A stretch of 64,000 nt of DNA from Cordylochernes scorpioides (GCA_030710605.1 CP092874.1:21491880-21555879); one strand, 5' to 3'. Counted from the first letter of the stretch, positions 39,139 to 54,100 are shown. Translations and numbers: made by a program. The notes: generated from the letters alone by a model not told the origin.

Positions 39139-40472
39139 CACAGGTCTACAAAAAAAACTTTTTTTTTTGCACAAGAGAACCTGATGGTGTTTCTAGTGTA
39201 ACTTTTCATGCTGAACTCAAAAATCTAATCAGAAATTTCCCATCACCCATGGTTTTTGCCTGACGATCTTTTTTTAGTTTTGGGATAAATACATGCATCC
39301 AACATGAAAGAGACTTACGAAAACATGAAACTGCTTTTGAAAAAGATAGAATATGAAATATACGGTTGGAAAATATGCAGCGATTTGAAAGTCGTTGCTC
39401 TCTTGCGTGGATTACAACTTGGATATACAAAATTTTGTTGTTTTCTGTGTGAGTGGGATAGCAGAGATAGGGAAAGGCATTACATTAAAAAAATCTGGCC
39501 AAACCGTAAAATCTTTACTCCAGGATATAAAAATATTGCTAATCTACCCCTGATCGATTCAGAAAATATTTACTTACCACCATTACATATTAAACTGGGA
39601 TTAATGAAGAACTTTGTCAAGGCAATGGATCGAAATGCCAGTGGATTTGCCTACCTAAAACAAAAATGTTCTAGTATAAGTGAAGCGAAGATTAAAGAAG
39701 GCATTTTCGTTGGACCTCAGATTCGAGAATTGCAGCAGGATGGAAATTTTCAAAATAGTTTGAATGAAGTTGAAGCAGCAGCATGGAATTCCTTTAGAAA
39801 CGTTTGCAAAAACTTCTTAGGAAGTGTCAAGGTTGAAAATTACCGAGGCATAGTTAATGATCTGTTGCTTTCCTACAAGGCACTGGGATGTAACATGTCC
39901 CTCAAGATCCATTTCCTGCATTCACATCTAGATTTCTTTCCAGACAATCTTGGCGCAGTTAGCGATGAGCATGGTGAGAGGTTTCATCAAGCTATATCAA
40001 GCATGGAGAAGCGGTATCAAGGTAAATGGAGTCCCGCTATGCTTGCCGACGACTGCTGGGCACTCAAGAGGGATCTACCACAAGCAAAGTATAGAAGAAA
40101 ATCCACTGTCACTGCTTTTCAATAATAAATATGTTTCGTTCATATATGCCTATATATTAACAATATTTCCAAATTCAAGTAGGTGTATCTCAGAAATATT
40201 GTGTAATAGAAAAAAAAACTTATGGTATATTTGGATTCAGGGCATGTAGATAAGATGCTCTTTCTTTGTGGACAAAGAAAAATATTTTTTGATAAACCAG
40301 TTACGTGACATTGTTTGCAATTTTTAGTGTATTTATCCCAATACTAAAAAAAGACCGTCACGCAAAAACCATACGTGATGGAAAATTTCTGATTAGATTT
40401 TTGAGTTCAGCATTAAAAGTTACACTAGAAACATAATCAGGTTCTCTTGTGCAAAAATCTTGTTGACCAGTG
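39139..40472 (+). mobile_element. Unclassified TIR transposon, duplicate copy
   Basis: Same as 30548-31881 shifted by 8591, with the same inverted repeats. Confidence 0.75.
39304..40125 (+). CDS. Transposon-encoded protein fragment, duplicate copy
   Basis: 273 codons, identical to the protein at 30713-31534. Probably the same locus represented twice; see there for domains and caveats. Confidence 0.6.
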   Translation: MKETYENMKLLLKKIEYEIYGWKICSDLKVVALLRGLQLGYTKFCCFLCEWDSRDRERHYIKKIWPNRKIFTPGYKNIANLPLIDSENIYLPPLHIKLGLMKNFVKAMDRNASGFAYLKQKCSSISEAKIKEGIFVGPQIRELQQDGNFQNSLNEVEAAAWNSFRNVCKNFLGSVKVENYRGIVNDLLLSYKALGCNMSLKIHFLHSHLDFFPDNLGAVSDEHGERFHQAISSMEKRYQGKWSPAMLADDCWALKRDLPQAKYRRKSTVTAFQ

Positions 40473-42109
40473 TAATTTGTATTAGATAAATGGAATTAAA
40501 AGTTGATTTTACGAAAAATAATCGTTGTCGGACTCCGCTTGGAATTACAAACCAACCAGCTACAAGGCCCTCCCATTATTTTATCAATGCAGTAAGGGCA
40601 GTGTATAAAATTGATTTATTTTAAAAATAATTATACGCATGTCAAAAAAAGTTAATTTTCATAAATAAGTGTGTTGAGTGTTTATGGTATCTATGGTGAA
40701 AGAAACGTTCATTATATTTCTAATATTTCTGAATAAATTGTTCAATTGATATATGCAAATTAACTTTGCATACTATTTTCGACCATTTCTTTCATTTATT
40801 ACTCAGATATAACAAAATTGCGCGAGATATACTTTTATAAAAATATCTAAAAACCTTACACAATAAGTTTCTTTCATTTATAATTGATAGAAAATAAAGC
40901 ATTTTTGTAAGCTTGTTCCTGTGTTAATTTTATTTGTATTTCTTTTTTTTTGTATTTGTGATAATAATTGGTGTTTTAGAATAAATAAAATTAAGATCAT
41001 TCATATAAATGAGTTTTATGGACCAAATATTATCTTGACAGTGGCGCTCGAATGGCAGAAATGGGAACTAAATTTTGCTCTTTGTTATTATTATAACCTG
41101 TTATAAAGGAAACTAAAATGTGAAAGATCATTTTAATAATTGCCACACAATTTATTACAAATAATCCGCCCATATGTAACCCAACTTCAAACGAGAAAGT
41201 CTAAAAATATTAATTCAGTTTTATGGACCAAATATGAGCGCGACGGTGGCGCTCAAGTGGCAGAAATGGGAACTAAAATTGGCTTTGTGTTATTTAGCGG
41301 AATTTAAATAAAAACCTGATTGTGGGGTCACTTAAATATTTTTTATTATCAACTCCACACATATATATCCACTTTAAATGACAGGAGACAAATATAAAGC
41401 CAATTTTAGTTCCCAATTCTGCCACTCGAGCGCCACCGTCGAGCTAGCTTTTGGTTCATAAAGCTCGCGGAATGGATTGGATTGGTTTCCTTCTGAATTT
41501 GTTTAAATTTAAATATAAATATTACACTGAAAGTATATATCAATATCATCATCAAAATTGAGTAATATTTGTAAATACAGGGTTCAAACACAATAGTATA
41601 GAGCGGTATGGTATATTAAACTGGCGAAACCGCTGAGAGGGTTTCCACTGATGAGCCAGGCCTTCCCAATATTATTTTCATCTCAGCATGAGGACTATAT
41701 GGAGAATTGATTTAATTGAAAAAAAATCGTTTAAAAAATACAATTCTTAATTATAGATGACCTGTCAGAAACCTAAGATTCAATGTGTACAATTTTATTT
41801 GAAATTATATGAAAATTGTATCAAATTCTTAACACGCTACCTTTTTATATAACCAATAAAAAATAATTTCTACATATAGCTTTTATGCTCAAGAGAGTAA
41901 GAAAATTGAAAAAGGCATGGAAGAGTTTCGCCAGTTTAATCTCTTGACAACTTTAAGGTAAGGACTGTATAAGGTCTGGATAGAGAAAAGAGTTTTAAAT
42001 ATTTATATTTTTTAAAAGGTTGTGTGTTAAAAATCTGTCACAATTTTCAATGATATATGGTACTAAAGATTTAATGATGATATTTTAAGAATATTATATA
42101 ATACATAAA

Positions 42110-45100
42110 CTACTTGCCGCCAAGATCAATTCCTTGAGATTTCAGAATAGGCGGTCTCTGAAACCATCAGTTAGATCTAGAAGCCTTGGTGCCGCCATGA
42201 TCAATTCCTTGAGTTTCAGAATAGGCGGTCTCTGAAACCATCAGTTAGATCTAGAAGCCTTGGTGCCGCCATGACCAATTCCTTGAGATTTCAGGATAGG
42301 CGGTCTCTGAAACCATCAGCCAGATCCTGTAGCCTTGGTGCCGCCATGATCAATTCCTTGAGACTTCAGAACGGGCGGTCTCTAAAACCATCAGTCAGAT
42401 ATTGTAGCCTTGGTGCCGCCATGACCAAGTCATTGAGAATTCAGAACGGGCGGTCTCTAAAACCATCAGTTAGATCTTGTTGCCTTGGTGCCGCCATGAT
42501 CAATTCATTGAGACTTCAGAGCGGGCGGTCTCTAAAACCATCAGTTAGAATTTGTAGCCTTGGTGCCGCCATGATCAATTCCTTGAGACTTCAGAACGGG
42601 CGGTCTCTAAAACCATTAGCCAGATCTTGTAGCCTTGTTGCCGCCATGATCAATTCATTGAGACTTCAGAGCGGGCGGTCTCTAAAACCATCAGTTAGAA
42701 TTTGTAGCCTTGGTGCCGCCATGATCAATTCCTTGAGACTTCAGAACGGGCGGTCTCTAAAACCATTAGCCAGATCTTGTAGCCTTGTTGCCGCCATGAT
42801 CAATTCATTGAGACTTCAGAACGGGCGGTCTCTAAAACCATCAGTTAGAATTTGTAGCCTTGGTGCCGCCATGATCAATTCCTTGAGACTTCAGAACGGG
42901 CGGTCTCTAAAACCATTAGCCAGATCTTGTAGCCTTGGTGCCGCCATGATCAATTCATTGAGACTTCAGAACGGGCGGTCTTTAAAACAATCAGCCAGAT
43001 CTTGTAGCCTTGGTGCCGCCATGATCAATTCCTTGAGACTTCAGAATGGGCGGTCTCTAAAACCATCAGCCAGATCTTGTAGCCTTGGTGCCGCCATGAT
43101 CGATTCCTTGAGACTTCAGAATGGGCGGTCTCTAAAACCATCAGCCAGATCTTGTAGCCTTTGTCTCGCCATGAACAATTCCTTGAGAATTCAGAATGGG
43201 CGGTCTATAAAACCATCAGCCAGATCTTGTAGCCTTGGTGCCGCCATGATCAATTCCTTGAGACTTCAGAATTGGCGGTCTTTAAAACAATCAGCCAGAT
43301 CTTGTAGCCTTGGTGTCGCCATGATCAATTCCTTGAGACTTCAGAATGGGCGGTCTCTAAAACCATCAGCCAGATCTTGTAGCCTTGGTGCCGCCATGAT
43401 CAATTCATTGAGACTTCAGAACGGGCGGTCTCTAAAACCATTAGCCAGACCTTGTAGCCTTGGTGCCGCCATGATCAATTCCTTTAGATTTCAGAACGGG
43501 CGGTCTCTAAAACCATCAGTTAGATCTTGTAGACTTGGTGCCGCCATGATCAATTCCTTTAGATTTCAGAACGGGCGGTCTCTAAAACCATCAGCCAGAT
43601 CTTGTAGCCTTGGTGCCGCCATGATTAATTCCTTGAGATTTCAGAACGGGCGGTCTCTAAAACCATCAGTTAGATCTTGTAGCCTTGGTGCCGCCATTTC
43701 CAATTCATTGAGACTTCAGAACGGGCGGTCTCTAAAACCATTAGCCAGATCTTGTAGCCTTGTTGCCGCCATGATCAATTCATTGAGACTTCAGAGCGGG
43801 CGGTCTCTAAAACCATCAGTTAGAATTTGTAGCCTTGGTGCCGCCATGATCAATTCCTTGAGACTTCAGAACGGGCGGTCTCTAAAACCATTAGCCAGAT
43901 CTTGTAGCCTTGTTGCCGCCATGATCAATTCATTGAGACTTCAGAACGGGCGGTCTCTAAAACCATCAGTTAGAATTTGTAGCCTTGGTGCCGCCATGAT
44001 CAATTCCTTGAGATTTCAGAACGGGCGGTCTCTAAAACCATTAGCCAGATCTTGTAGCCTTGGTGCCGCCATGATCAATTCATTGAGACTTCAGAACGGG
44101 CGGTCTTTAAAACAATCAGCCAGATCTTGTAGCCTTGGTGCCGCCATGATCAATTCCTTGAGACTTCAGAATGGGCCGTCTCTAAAACCATCAGCCAGAT
44201 CTTGTAGCCTTGGTGCCGCCATGATCGATTCCTTGAGACTTCAGAATGGGCGGTCTATAAAACCATCAGCCAGATCTTGTAGCCTTGGTGCCGCCATGAT
44301 CAATTCCTTGAGACTTCAGAATGGGCGGTCTTTAAAACAATCAGCCAGATCTTGTAGCCTTGGTGTCGCCATGATCAATTCCTTGAGACTTCAGAATGGG
44401 CGGGTCTCTAAAACCATCAGCCAGATCTTGTAGCCTTGGTGCCGCCATGATCAATTCATTGAGACTTCAGAACGGGCGGTCTCTAAAACCATTAGCCAGA
44501 TCTTGTAGCCTTGGTGCCGCCATGATCAATTCCTTTAGATTTCAGAACGGGCGGTCTCTAAAACCATCAGCCAGATCTTGTAGCCTTGGTGCCGCCATGA
44601 TTAATTCCTTGAGATTTCAGAACGGGCGGTCTCTAAAACCATCAGTTAGATCTTGTAGCCTTGGTGCCGCCATTTCCAATTCATTGAGACTTCAGAACGG
44701 CCGGTCTCTAAAACCATCAGTTAGATCTTCTAGCCTTAGTTCGCCAGGATCAATTCATTGAGACTTCAGAACGGGCGGTCTCTAAAACCATCAGTTAAAC
44801 CTTCTAGCTTTAATGCCGCCATGATCAATTCCTTGAGATTTCAGAACGGGCGGTCTCTAAAACCATCGGTCAGATCTTGTAGCCTTGGTGCCGCCATGAT
44901 CAATTCATTGAGACTTCAGAACGGGCAGTCTCTAAAAGCATCAGCCAGATCTTGTAGCCTTGGTGCCGCCATGATCAATTCATTGAGACTTCAGAACGGG
45001 CGGTCTCTAAAACCATTAGCCAGATCTTGTAGCCTTGGTGCCGCCATGATCAATTTCTTTAGATTTCAGAACGGGCGGTCTCTAAAACCATCAGTTAGAT

Positions 45101-48100
45101 CTTGTAGCCTTGGTGCCGCCATGATCAATTCCTTGAGATTTCAGAACGGGCGGTCTCTAAAAGCATTAGTTAGATCTTGTAGACTTGGTGCCGCCATGAT
45201 CAAATCCTTTAGATTTCAGAACGGGCGGTCTCTAAAACCATCAGTTAGATCTTGTAGACTTGGTGCCGCCATGATTAATTCCTTGAGATTTCAGAACGGG
45301 CGGTCTCTAAAACCATCAGTTAGATCTTTTAGCCTTGGTGCCGCCATTTCCAATTCATTGAGACTTCAGAACGGGCGGTCTCTAAAACCATTAACCAGAT
45401 CTTGTAGCCTTGTTGCCGCCATGATCAATTCATTGAGACTTCAGAGCGGGCGGTCTCTAAAACCATCAGTTAGAATTTGTAGCCTTGGTGCCGCCATGAT
45501 CAATTCCTTGAGACTTCAGAACGGGCGGTCTCTAAAACCATTAGCCAGATCTTGTAGCCTTGTTGCCGCCATGATCAATTCATTGAGACTTCAGAACGGG
45601 CGGTCTCTAAAACCATCAGTTAGAATTTGTAGCCTTGGTGCCGCCATGATCGATTCCTTGAGACTTCAGAATGGGCGGTCTCTAAAACCATCAGCCAGAT
45701 CTTGTAGCCTTGGTGTCGCCATGATCAATTCCTTGAGAATTCAGAATGGGCGGTCTATAAAACCATCAGCCAGATCTTGTAGCCTTGGTGCCGCCATGAT
45801 CAATTCCTTGAGACTTCAGAATGGGCGGTCTTTAAAACAATCAGCCAGATCTTGTAGCCTTGGTGTCGCCATGATCAATTCCTTGAGACTTCAGAATGGG
45901 CGGGTCTCTAAAACCATCAGCCAGATCTTGTAGCCTTGGTGCCGCCATGATCAATTCATTGAGACTTCAGAACGGGCGGTCTCTAACACCATCAGTTAGA
46001 TCTTGTAGACTTGGTGCCGCCATGATCAATTCTTTTAGATTTCAGAACGGGCGGTCTCTAAAACCATCAGCCAGATCTTGTAGCCTTGGTGCCGCCATGA
46101 TTAATTCCTTGAGATTTTAGAACGGGCGGTCTCTAAAACCATCAGTTAGATCTTGTAGCCTTGGTGCCGCCATTTCCAATTCATTGAGACTTCAGAACGG
46201 CCAGGCTCTAAAACCATCAGTTAGATCTTCTAGCCTTAGTTCGCCAGGATCAATTCATTGAGACTTCAGAACGGGTGGTCTCTAAAACCATCAGTTAAAC
46301 CTTCTAGCTTTAATGCCGCCATGATCAATTCCTTGAGATATCAGAACGGGCGGTCTCTAAAACCATCGGTCAGATCTTGTAGCCTTGGTGCCGCCATGAT
46401 CAATTCATTGAGACTTCAGAACGGGCAGTCTCTAAAAGCATCAGCCAGATCTTGTAGCCTTGGTGCCGCCATGATCAATTCATTGAGACTTCAGAACGGG
46501 CGGTCTCTAAAACCATTAGCCAGATCTTGTAGCCTTGGTGCCGCCATGATCAATTCCTTTAGATTTCAGAACGGGCGGTCTCTAAAACCATCAGTTAGAT
46601 CTTGTAGCCTTGGTGCCGCCATGATCAATTCCTTGAGATTTCAGAACGGGCGGTCTCTAAAACCATTAGTTAGATCTTGTAGACTTGGTGCCGCCATGAT
46701 CAATTCCTTTAGATTTCAGAACGGGCGGTCTCTAAAACCATCAGTTAGATCTTGTAGACTTGGTGCCGCCATGATTAATTCCTTGAGATTTCAGAACGGG
46801 CGGTCTCTAAAACCATCAGTTAGATCTTGTAGCCTTGGTGCCGCCATTTCCAATTCATTGAGACTTCAGAACGGGCGGTCTCTAAAACCATTAACCAGAT
46901 CTTGTAGCCTTGTTGCCGCCATGATCAATTCATTGAGACTTCAGAGCGGGCGGTCTCTAAAACCATCAGTTAGAATTTGTAGCCTTGGTGCCGCCATGAT
47001 CAATTCCTTGAGACTTCAGAACGGGCGGTCTCTAAAACCATTAGCCAGATCTTGTAGCCTTGTTGCCGCCATGATCAATTCATTGAGACTTCAGAACGGG
47101 CGGTCTCTAAAACCATCAGTTAGAATTTGTAGCCTTGGTGCCGCCATGATCAATTCCTTGAGACTTCAGAACGGGCGGTCTCTAAAACCATTAGCCAGAT
47201 CTTGTAGCCTTGGTGCCGCCATGATCAATTCATTGAGACTTCAGAACGGGCGGTCTTTAAAACAATCAGCCAGATCTTGTAGCCTTGGTGCCGCCATGAT
47301 CAATTCCTTGAGACTTCAGAATGGGCGGTCTCTAAAACCATCAGCCAGATCTTGTAGCCTTGGTGCCGCCATGATCGATTCCTTGAGACTTCAGAATGGG
47401 CGGTCTCTAAAACCATCAGCCAGATCTTGTAGCCTTGGTGTCGCCATGATCAATTCCTTGAGAATTCAGAATGGGCGGTCTATAAAACCATCAGCCAGAT
47501 CTTGTAGCCTTGGTGCCGCCATGATCAATTCCTTGAGACTTCAGAATGGGCGGTCTTTAAAACAATCAGCCAGATCTTGTAGCCTTGGTGCCGCCATTTC
47601 CAATTCATTGAGACTTCAGAACGGCCAGGCTCTAAAACCATCAGTTAGATCTTCTAGCCTTAGTTCGCCAGGATCAATTCATTGAGACTTCAGAACGGGC
47701 GGTCTCTAAAACCATCAGTTAAACCTTCTAGCTTTAATGCCGCCATGATCAATTCCTTGAGATTTCAGAACGGGCGGTCTCTAAAACCATCGGTCAGATC
47801 TTGTAGCCTTGATGCCGCCATGATCAATTCATTGAGACTTCAGAACGGGCAGTCTCTAAAAGCATCAGCCAGATCTTGTAGCCTTGGTGCCGCCATGATC
47901 AATTCATTGAGACTTCAGAACGGGCGGTCTCTAAAACCATTAGCCAGATCTTGTAGCCTTGGTGCCGCCATGATCAATTCCTTTAGATTTCAGAACGGGC
48001 GGTCTCTAAAACCATCAGTTAGATCTTGTAGCCTTGGTGCCGCCATGATCAATTCCTTGAGATTTCAGAACGGGCGGTCTCTAAAACCATTAGTTAGATC

Positions 48101-51100
48101 TTGTAGACTTGGTGCCGCCATGATCAATTCCTTTAGATTTCAGAACGGGCGGTCTCTAAATCCATCAGTTAGATCTTGTAGACTTGGTGCCGCCATGATT
48201 AATTCCTTGAGATTTCAGAACGGGCGGTCTCTAAAACCATCAGTTAGATCTTGTAGCCTTGGTGCCGCCATTTCCAATTCATTGAGACTTCAGAACGGGC
48301 GGTCTCTAAAACCATTAACCAGATCTTGTAGCCTTGTTGCCGCCATGATCAATTCATTGAGACTTCAGAGCGGGCGGTCTCTAAAACCATCAGTTAGAAT
48401 TTGTAGCCTTGGTGCCGCCATGATCAATTCCTTGAGACTTCAGAACGGGCGGTCTCTAAAACCATTAGCCAGATCTTGTAGCTTTGTTGACGCCATGATC
48501 AATTCATTGAGACTTCAGAACGGGCGGTCTCTAAAACCATCATTTAGAATTTGTAGCCTTGGTGCCGCCATGATCAATTCCTTGAGACTTCAGAACGGGC
48601 GGTCTCTAAAACCATTAGCCAGATCTTGTAGCCTTGGTGCCGCCATGATCAATTCATTGAGACTTCAGAACGGGCGGTCTTTAAAACAATCAGCCAGATC
48701 TTGTAGCCTTGGTGCCGCCATGATCAATTCCTTGAGACTTCAGAATGGGCGGTCTCTAAAACCATCAGCCAGATCTTGTAGCCTTGGTGCCGCCATGATC
48801 GATTCCTTGAGACTTCAGAATGGGCGGTCTCTAAAACCATCAGCCAGATCTTGTAGCCTTGGTGTCGCCATGATCAATTCCTTGAGAATTCAGAATGGGC
48901 GGTCTATAAAACCATCAGCCAGATCTTGTAGCCTTGGTGCCGCCATGATCAATTCCTTGAGACTTCAGAATGGGCGGTCTTTAAAACAATCAGCCAGATC
49001 TTGTAGCCTTGGTGTCGCCATGATCAATTCCTTGAGACTTCAGAATGGGCGGGTCTCTAAAACCATCAGCCAGATCTTGTAGCCTTGGTGCCGCCATGAT
49101 CAATTCATTGAGACTTCAGAACGGGCGGTCTCTAAAACCATCAGTTAGATCTTGTAGACTTGGTGCCGCCATGATCAATTCTTTTAGATTTCAGAACGGG
49201 CGGTCTCTAAAACCATCAGCCAGATCTTGTAGCCTTGGTGCCGCCATGATTCATTCCTTGAGATTTCAGAACGGGCGGTCTCTAAAACCATCAGTTAGAT
49301 CTTGTAGCCTTGGTGCCGCCATTTCCAATTCATTGAGACTTCAGAACGGCCGGTCTCTAAAACCATCAGTTAGATCTTCTAGCCTTAGTTCGCCAGGATC
49401 AATTCATTGAGACTTCAGAACGGGCGGTTTCTAAAACCATCAGTTAAACCTTCTAGCTTTAATGCCGCCATGATCAATTCCTTGAGATTTCAGAACGGGC
49501 CGTCTCTAAAACCATCAGTCAGATCTTGTAGCCTTGGTGCCGCCATGATCAATTCATTGAGACTTCAGAACGGTCAGTCTCTAAAAGCATCAGCCAGATC
49601 TTGTAGCCTTGGTGCCGCCATGATCAATTCATTGAGACTTCAGAACGGGCGGTCTCTAAAACCATTAGCCAGATCTTGTAGCCTTGGTGCCGCCATGATC
49701 AATTCCTTTAGATTTCAGAACGGGCGGTCTCTAAAACATCAGTTAGATCTTGTAGCCTTGGTGCCGCCATGATCAATTCCTTGAGATTTCAGAACGGGCG
49801 GTCTCTAAAACCATTAGTTAGATCTTGTAGACTTGGTGCCGCCATGATCAATTCCTTTAGATTTCAGAACGGGCGATCTCTAAAACCATCAGTTAGATCT
49901 TGTAGACTTGGTGCCGCCATGATCAATTCCTTTAGATTTCAGAACGGGCGGTCTCTAAAACCATCAGCCAGATCTTGTAGCCTTGGTGCCGCCATGATTA
50001 ATTCCTTGAGATTTCAGAACGGGCGGTCTCTAAAACCATCAGTTAGATCTTGTAGCCTTGGTGCCGCCATGATCAATTCATTGAGACTTCAGAACGGGCG
50101 GTCTCTAAAACCATCAGTTAGATCTTCTAGCCTTAGTTCGCCAGGATCAATTCATTGAGACTTCAGAACGGGCGGTCTCTAAAACCATCAGTTAAACCTT
50201 CTAGCTTTAATGCCGCCATGATCAATTCCTTGAGATTTCAGAACGGGCGGTCTCTAAAACCATTAGCCAGATCTTGTAGCCTTGTTGCCGCCATGATCAA
50301 TTCATTGAGACTTCAGAGCGGGCGGTCTCTAAAACCATCAGTTAGAATTTGTAGCCTTGGTGCCGCCATGATCAATTCCTTGAGACTTCAGAACGGGCGG
50401 TCTCTAAAACCATTAGCCAGATCTTGTAGCCTTGTTGCCGCCATGATCAATTCATTGAGACTTCAGAACGGGCGGTCTCTAAAACCATCAGTTAGAATTT
50501 GTAGCCTTGGTGCCGCCATGATCAATTCCTTGAGACTTCAGAACGGGCGGTCTCTAAAACCATTAGCGAGATCTTGTAGCCTTGGTGCCGCCATGATCAA
50601 TTCATTGAGACTTCAGAACGGGCGGTCTTTAAAACAATCAGCCAGATCTTGTAGCCTTGGTGCCGCCATGATCAATTCCTTGAGACTTCAGAATGGGCGG
50701 TCTCTAAAACCATCAGCCAGATCTTGTAGCCTTGGTGCCGCCATGATCGATTCCTTGAGACTTCAGAACGGGCGGTCTTTAAAACAATCAGTCAGATCTT
50801 GTAGACTTGGTGCCGCCATGATCAATTCCTTTAGATTTCAGAACGGGCGGTCTCTAAAACCATCAGCCAGATCTTGTAGCCTTGGTGCCGCCATGATTAA
50901 TTCCTTGAGATTTCAGAACGGGCGGTCTCTAAAACCATCAGTTAGATCTTGTAGCCTTGGTGCCGCCATTTCCAATTCATTGAGACTTCAGAACGGGCGG
51001 TCTCTAAAACCATCAGTTAGATCTTCTAGCCTTAGTTCGCCAGGATCAATTCATTGAGACTTCAGAACGGGCGGTCTCTAAAACCATCAGTTAAACCTTC

Positions 51101-54100
51101 TAGCCTTAATGCCGCCATGATCAATTCCTTGAGATTTCAGAACGGGCGGTCTCTAAAACCATCAGTCAGATCTTGTAGCCTTGGTGCCGCCATGATCAAT
51201 TCATTGAGACTTCAGAACGGGCAGTCTCTAAAAGCATCAGCCAGATCTTGTAGCCTTGGTGCCGCCATGATCAATTCATTGAGACTTCAGAACGGGCGGT
51301 CTCTAAAACCATTAGCCAGATCTTGTAGCCTTGGTGCCGCCATGATCAATTCCTTTAGATTTCAGAACGGGCGGTCTCTAAAACCATCAGTTAGATCTTG
51401 TAGCCTTGGTGCCGCCATGATCAATTCCTTGAGATTTCAGAACGGGCGGTCTCTAAAACCATTAGTTAGATCTTGTAGACTTGGTGCCGCCATGATCAAT
51501 TCCTTTAGATTTCAGTACGGGCGGTCTCTAAAACCATCAGTTAGATCTTGTAGACTTGGTGCCGCCATGATCAATTCCTTTAGATTTCAGAACGGGCGGT
51601 CTCTAAAACCATCAGCCAGATCTTGTAGCCTTGGTGCCGCCATGATTAATTCCTTGAGATTTCAGAACGGGCGGTCTCTAAAACCATCAGTTAGATCTTG
51701 TAGCCTTGGTGCCGCCATGATCAATTCATTGGGACTTCAGAACGGGCGGTCTCTAAAACCATCAGTTAGATCTTCTAGCTTTAGTTCGCCAGGATCAATT
51801 CATTGAGACTTCAGAACGGGCGGTCTCTAAAACCATCAGTTAAACCTTCTAGCTTTAATGCCGCCATGATCAATTCCTTGAGATTTCAGAACGGGCGGTC
51901 TCTAAAACCATCAGTCAGATCTTGTAGCCTTGGTGCCGCCATGATCAATTCATTGAGACTTCAGAACGGGCAGTCTCTAAAAGCATCAGCCAGATCTTGT
52001 AGCCTTGGTGCCGCCATGATCAATTCCTTGAGATTTCAGAACGGGCGGTCTCTAAAACAATCAGTCAGATCTTGTTGCTTTGGTGCCGCCATGATCAATT
52101 CCTTGATATTTCAGAACGGGCGGTCTCTAAAACCATCAGTTAGATCTTGTAGCTTTGGTGCCGCCATGATCAATTCATTGATACTTCAGAACGGGCGGTC
52201 TCTAAAACCATCAGCTAGATCTTATAGCCTTGGTGCCGCCATGATCAATTCCTTGAGACTTCAGAATGGGCGGTCTCTAAAACCATTAGCGAGATCTTGT
52301 AGCCTTGGTGCCGCCATGATCAATTCCTTGAGACTTCAGAATGGGCGGTCTCTAAAACCATCAGCCAGATCTTGTAACCTTTGTGCCGCCATGATCAATT
52401 CATTGAGACTTCAGAACGGGCGGTCTCTAAAACCATCAGCTAGATCTTATAGCCTTGGTGCCGCCATGATCAATTCATTGAGACTACAGAACGGGCGGTC
52501 TCTAAAATCATCAGTCAGATATTGTAGCCTTGGTGCCGCCATGACCAAGTCATTGAGAATTCAGAACGGGCGGTCTCTAAAACCATCAGTTAGATCTTGT
52601 AACATTGGTGCCGCCATGATCAATTCATTGAGACTTCAGAGCGGGCGGTCTCTAAAACCATCAGTTTGATCTTGTAGCCTTGGTGCCGCCATGATCAATT
52701 CCTTGAGACTTCAGAGCGGGCGGTCTCTAAAACCATCAGTTAGAATTTGTAGCCTTGGTGCCGACATGATCAATTCCTTGAAACTTCAGAACGGGCGGTC
52801 TCTAAAACCATCAGTTAGAATTTGTAGCCTTGGTGCCGCCATGATCAATTCCTTGATATTTCAGAACGGGCGGTCTCTAAAACCATCAGTCAGATATTGT
52901 AGCATTAGTTCCGCCATGATCAATTCATTGAGACTTCAGAGCGGGCGGTCTCTAAAACCATCAGTTAGATCTTGTAGCCTTGGTGCCGCCATGATCAATT
53001 CCTTGAGACTTCAGAGCGGGCGGTCTCTAAAACCATCAGTTAGAATTTGTAGCCTTGCTGCCGCCATGATCAATTCCTTGAGACTTCAGAACGGGCGGTC
53101 TCTAAAACCATTAGCCAGATCTTGTAGCCTTGGTGCCGCCATGATCAATTCCTTGAGACTTCAGAACGGGCGGTCTCTAAAACCATTAGCCAGATCTTGT
53201 AGCCTTGGTGCCGCCATGATCAATTCATTGAGACTTCAGAACGGGCGGTCTCTGAACAATCAGCCAGATCTTGTACCTTGGTGTCGCCATGATCAATTCC
53301 TTGAGACTTCAGAATGGGCGGTCTCTAAAACCATCAGCCAGATCTTGTAGCTTTAGTGCCGCCATGATCAATTCATTGAGACTTCAGAACGGGCGGTCTT
53401 TAAAACAATCAGCCAGATCTTGTAGCCTTGGTGCCGCCATGATCAATTCCTCGAGACTTCAAAATGGGTGGTCTCTAAAACCATCAGCCAGATCTTGTAG
53501 CCTTGGTGCCGCCATGATCAATTCATTGAGACTTCAGAAAGGGCGGTCTCTAAAACCATCAGCCAGATCTTGTAGCCTTGGTGCCGCCATGATCAATTCA
53601 TTGAGACTTCAGAACGGGCGGTCTCTAAAACCATTAGACAGATCTTGTAGCCTTGGTGCCGCCATGATCAATTCATTGAGACTTCAGAGCGGGCGGTCTC
53701 TAAAACCATCAGTTAGAATTTGTATCCTTGGTGCCGCCATGATCAATTCCTTGAGACTTCAGAACGGGCGGTCTCTAAAACCATCAGTTAGATCTTGTAG
53801 CCTTGGTGCCGCCATGATCAATTCATTGATACTTCAGAACGGGCGGTCTCTAAAACCATCAGTTAGAATTTGTATCCTTGGTGCCGCCATGATCAATTCC
53901 TTGAGACTTCAGAACGGGCGGTCTCTAAAACCATCAGTTAGATCTTGTAGCCTTGGTGCCGCCATGATCAATTCATTGATACTTCAGAACGGGCGGTCTT
54001 TAAAACAATCAGCCAGATCTTGTAGCCTTGGTGCCGCCATGATCAATTCATTGAGACTTCAGAACGGGCGGTCTCTCAACAATCAGCCAGATCTTGTAGC

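Larger units (their letters stand above)
34737..43229 (+). repeat. Near-identical duplicate of 26147-34636 (probable false duplication)
   Basis: Offset 8590, becoming 8591 after an extra G near 36316, with a few further one-base differences (near 41485, 41720, 42090 and in the satellite). It includes the Gypsy 3' part, its 3' LTR, all family C repeats, the TIR transposon, element D and the satellite start. The duplicate starts at the first base after the gap, and the original ends at the last base before it. Confidence 0.95.
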
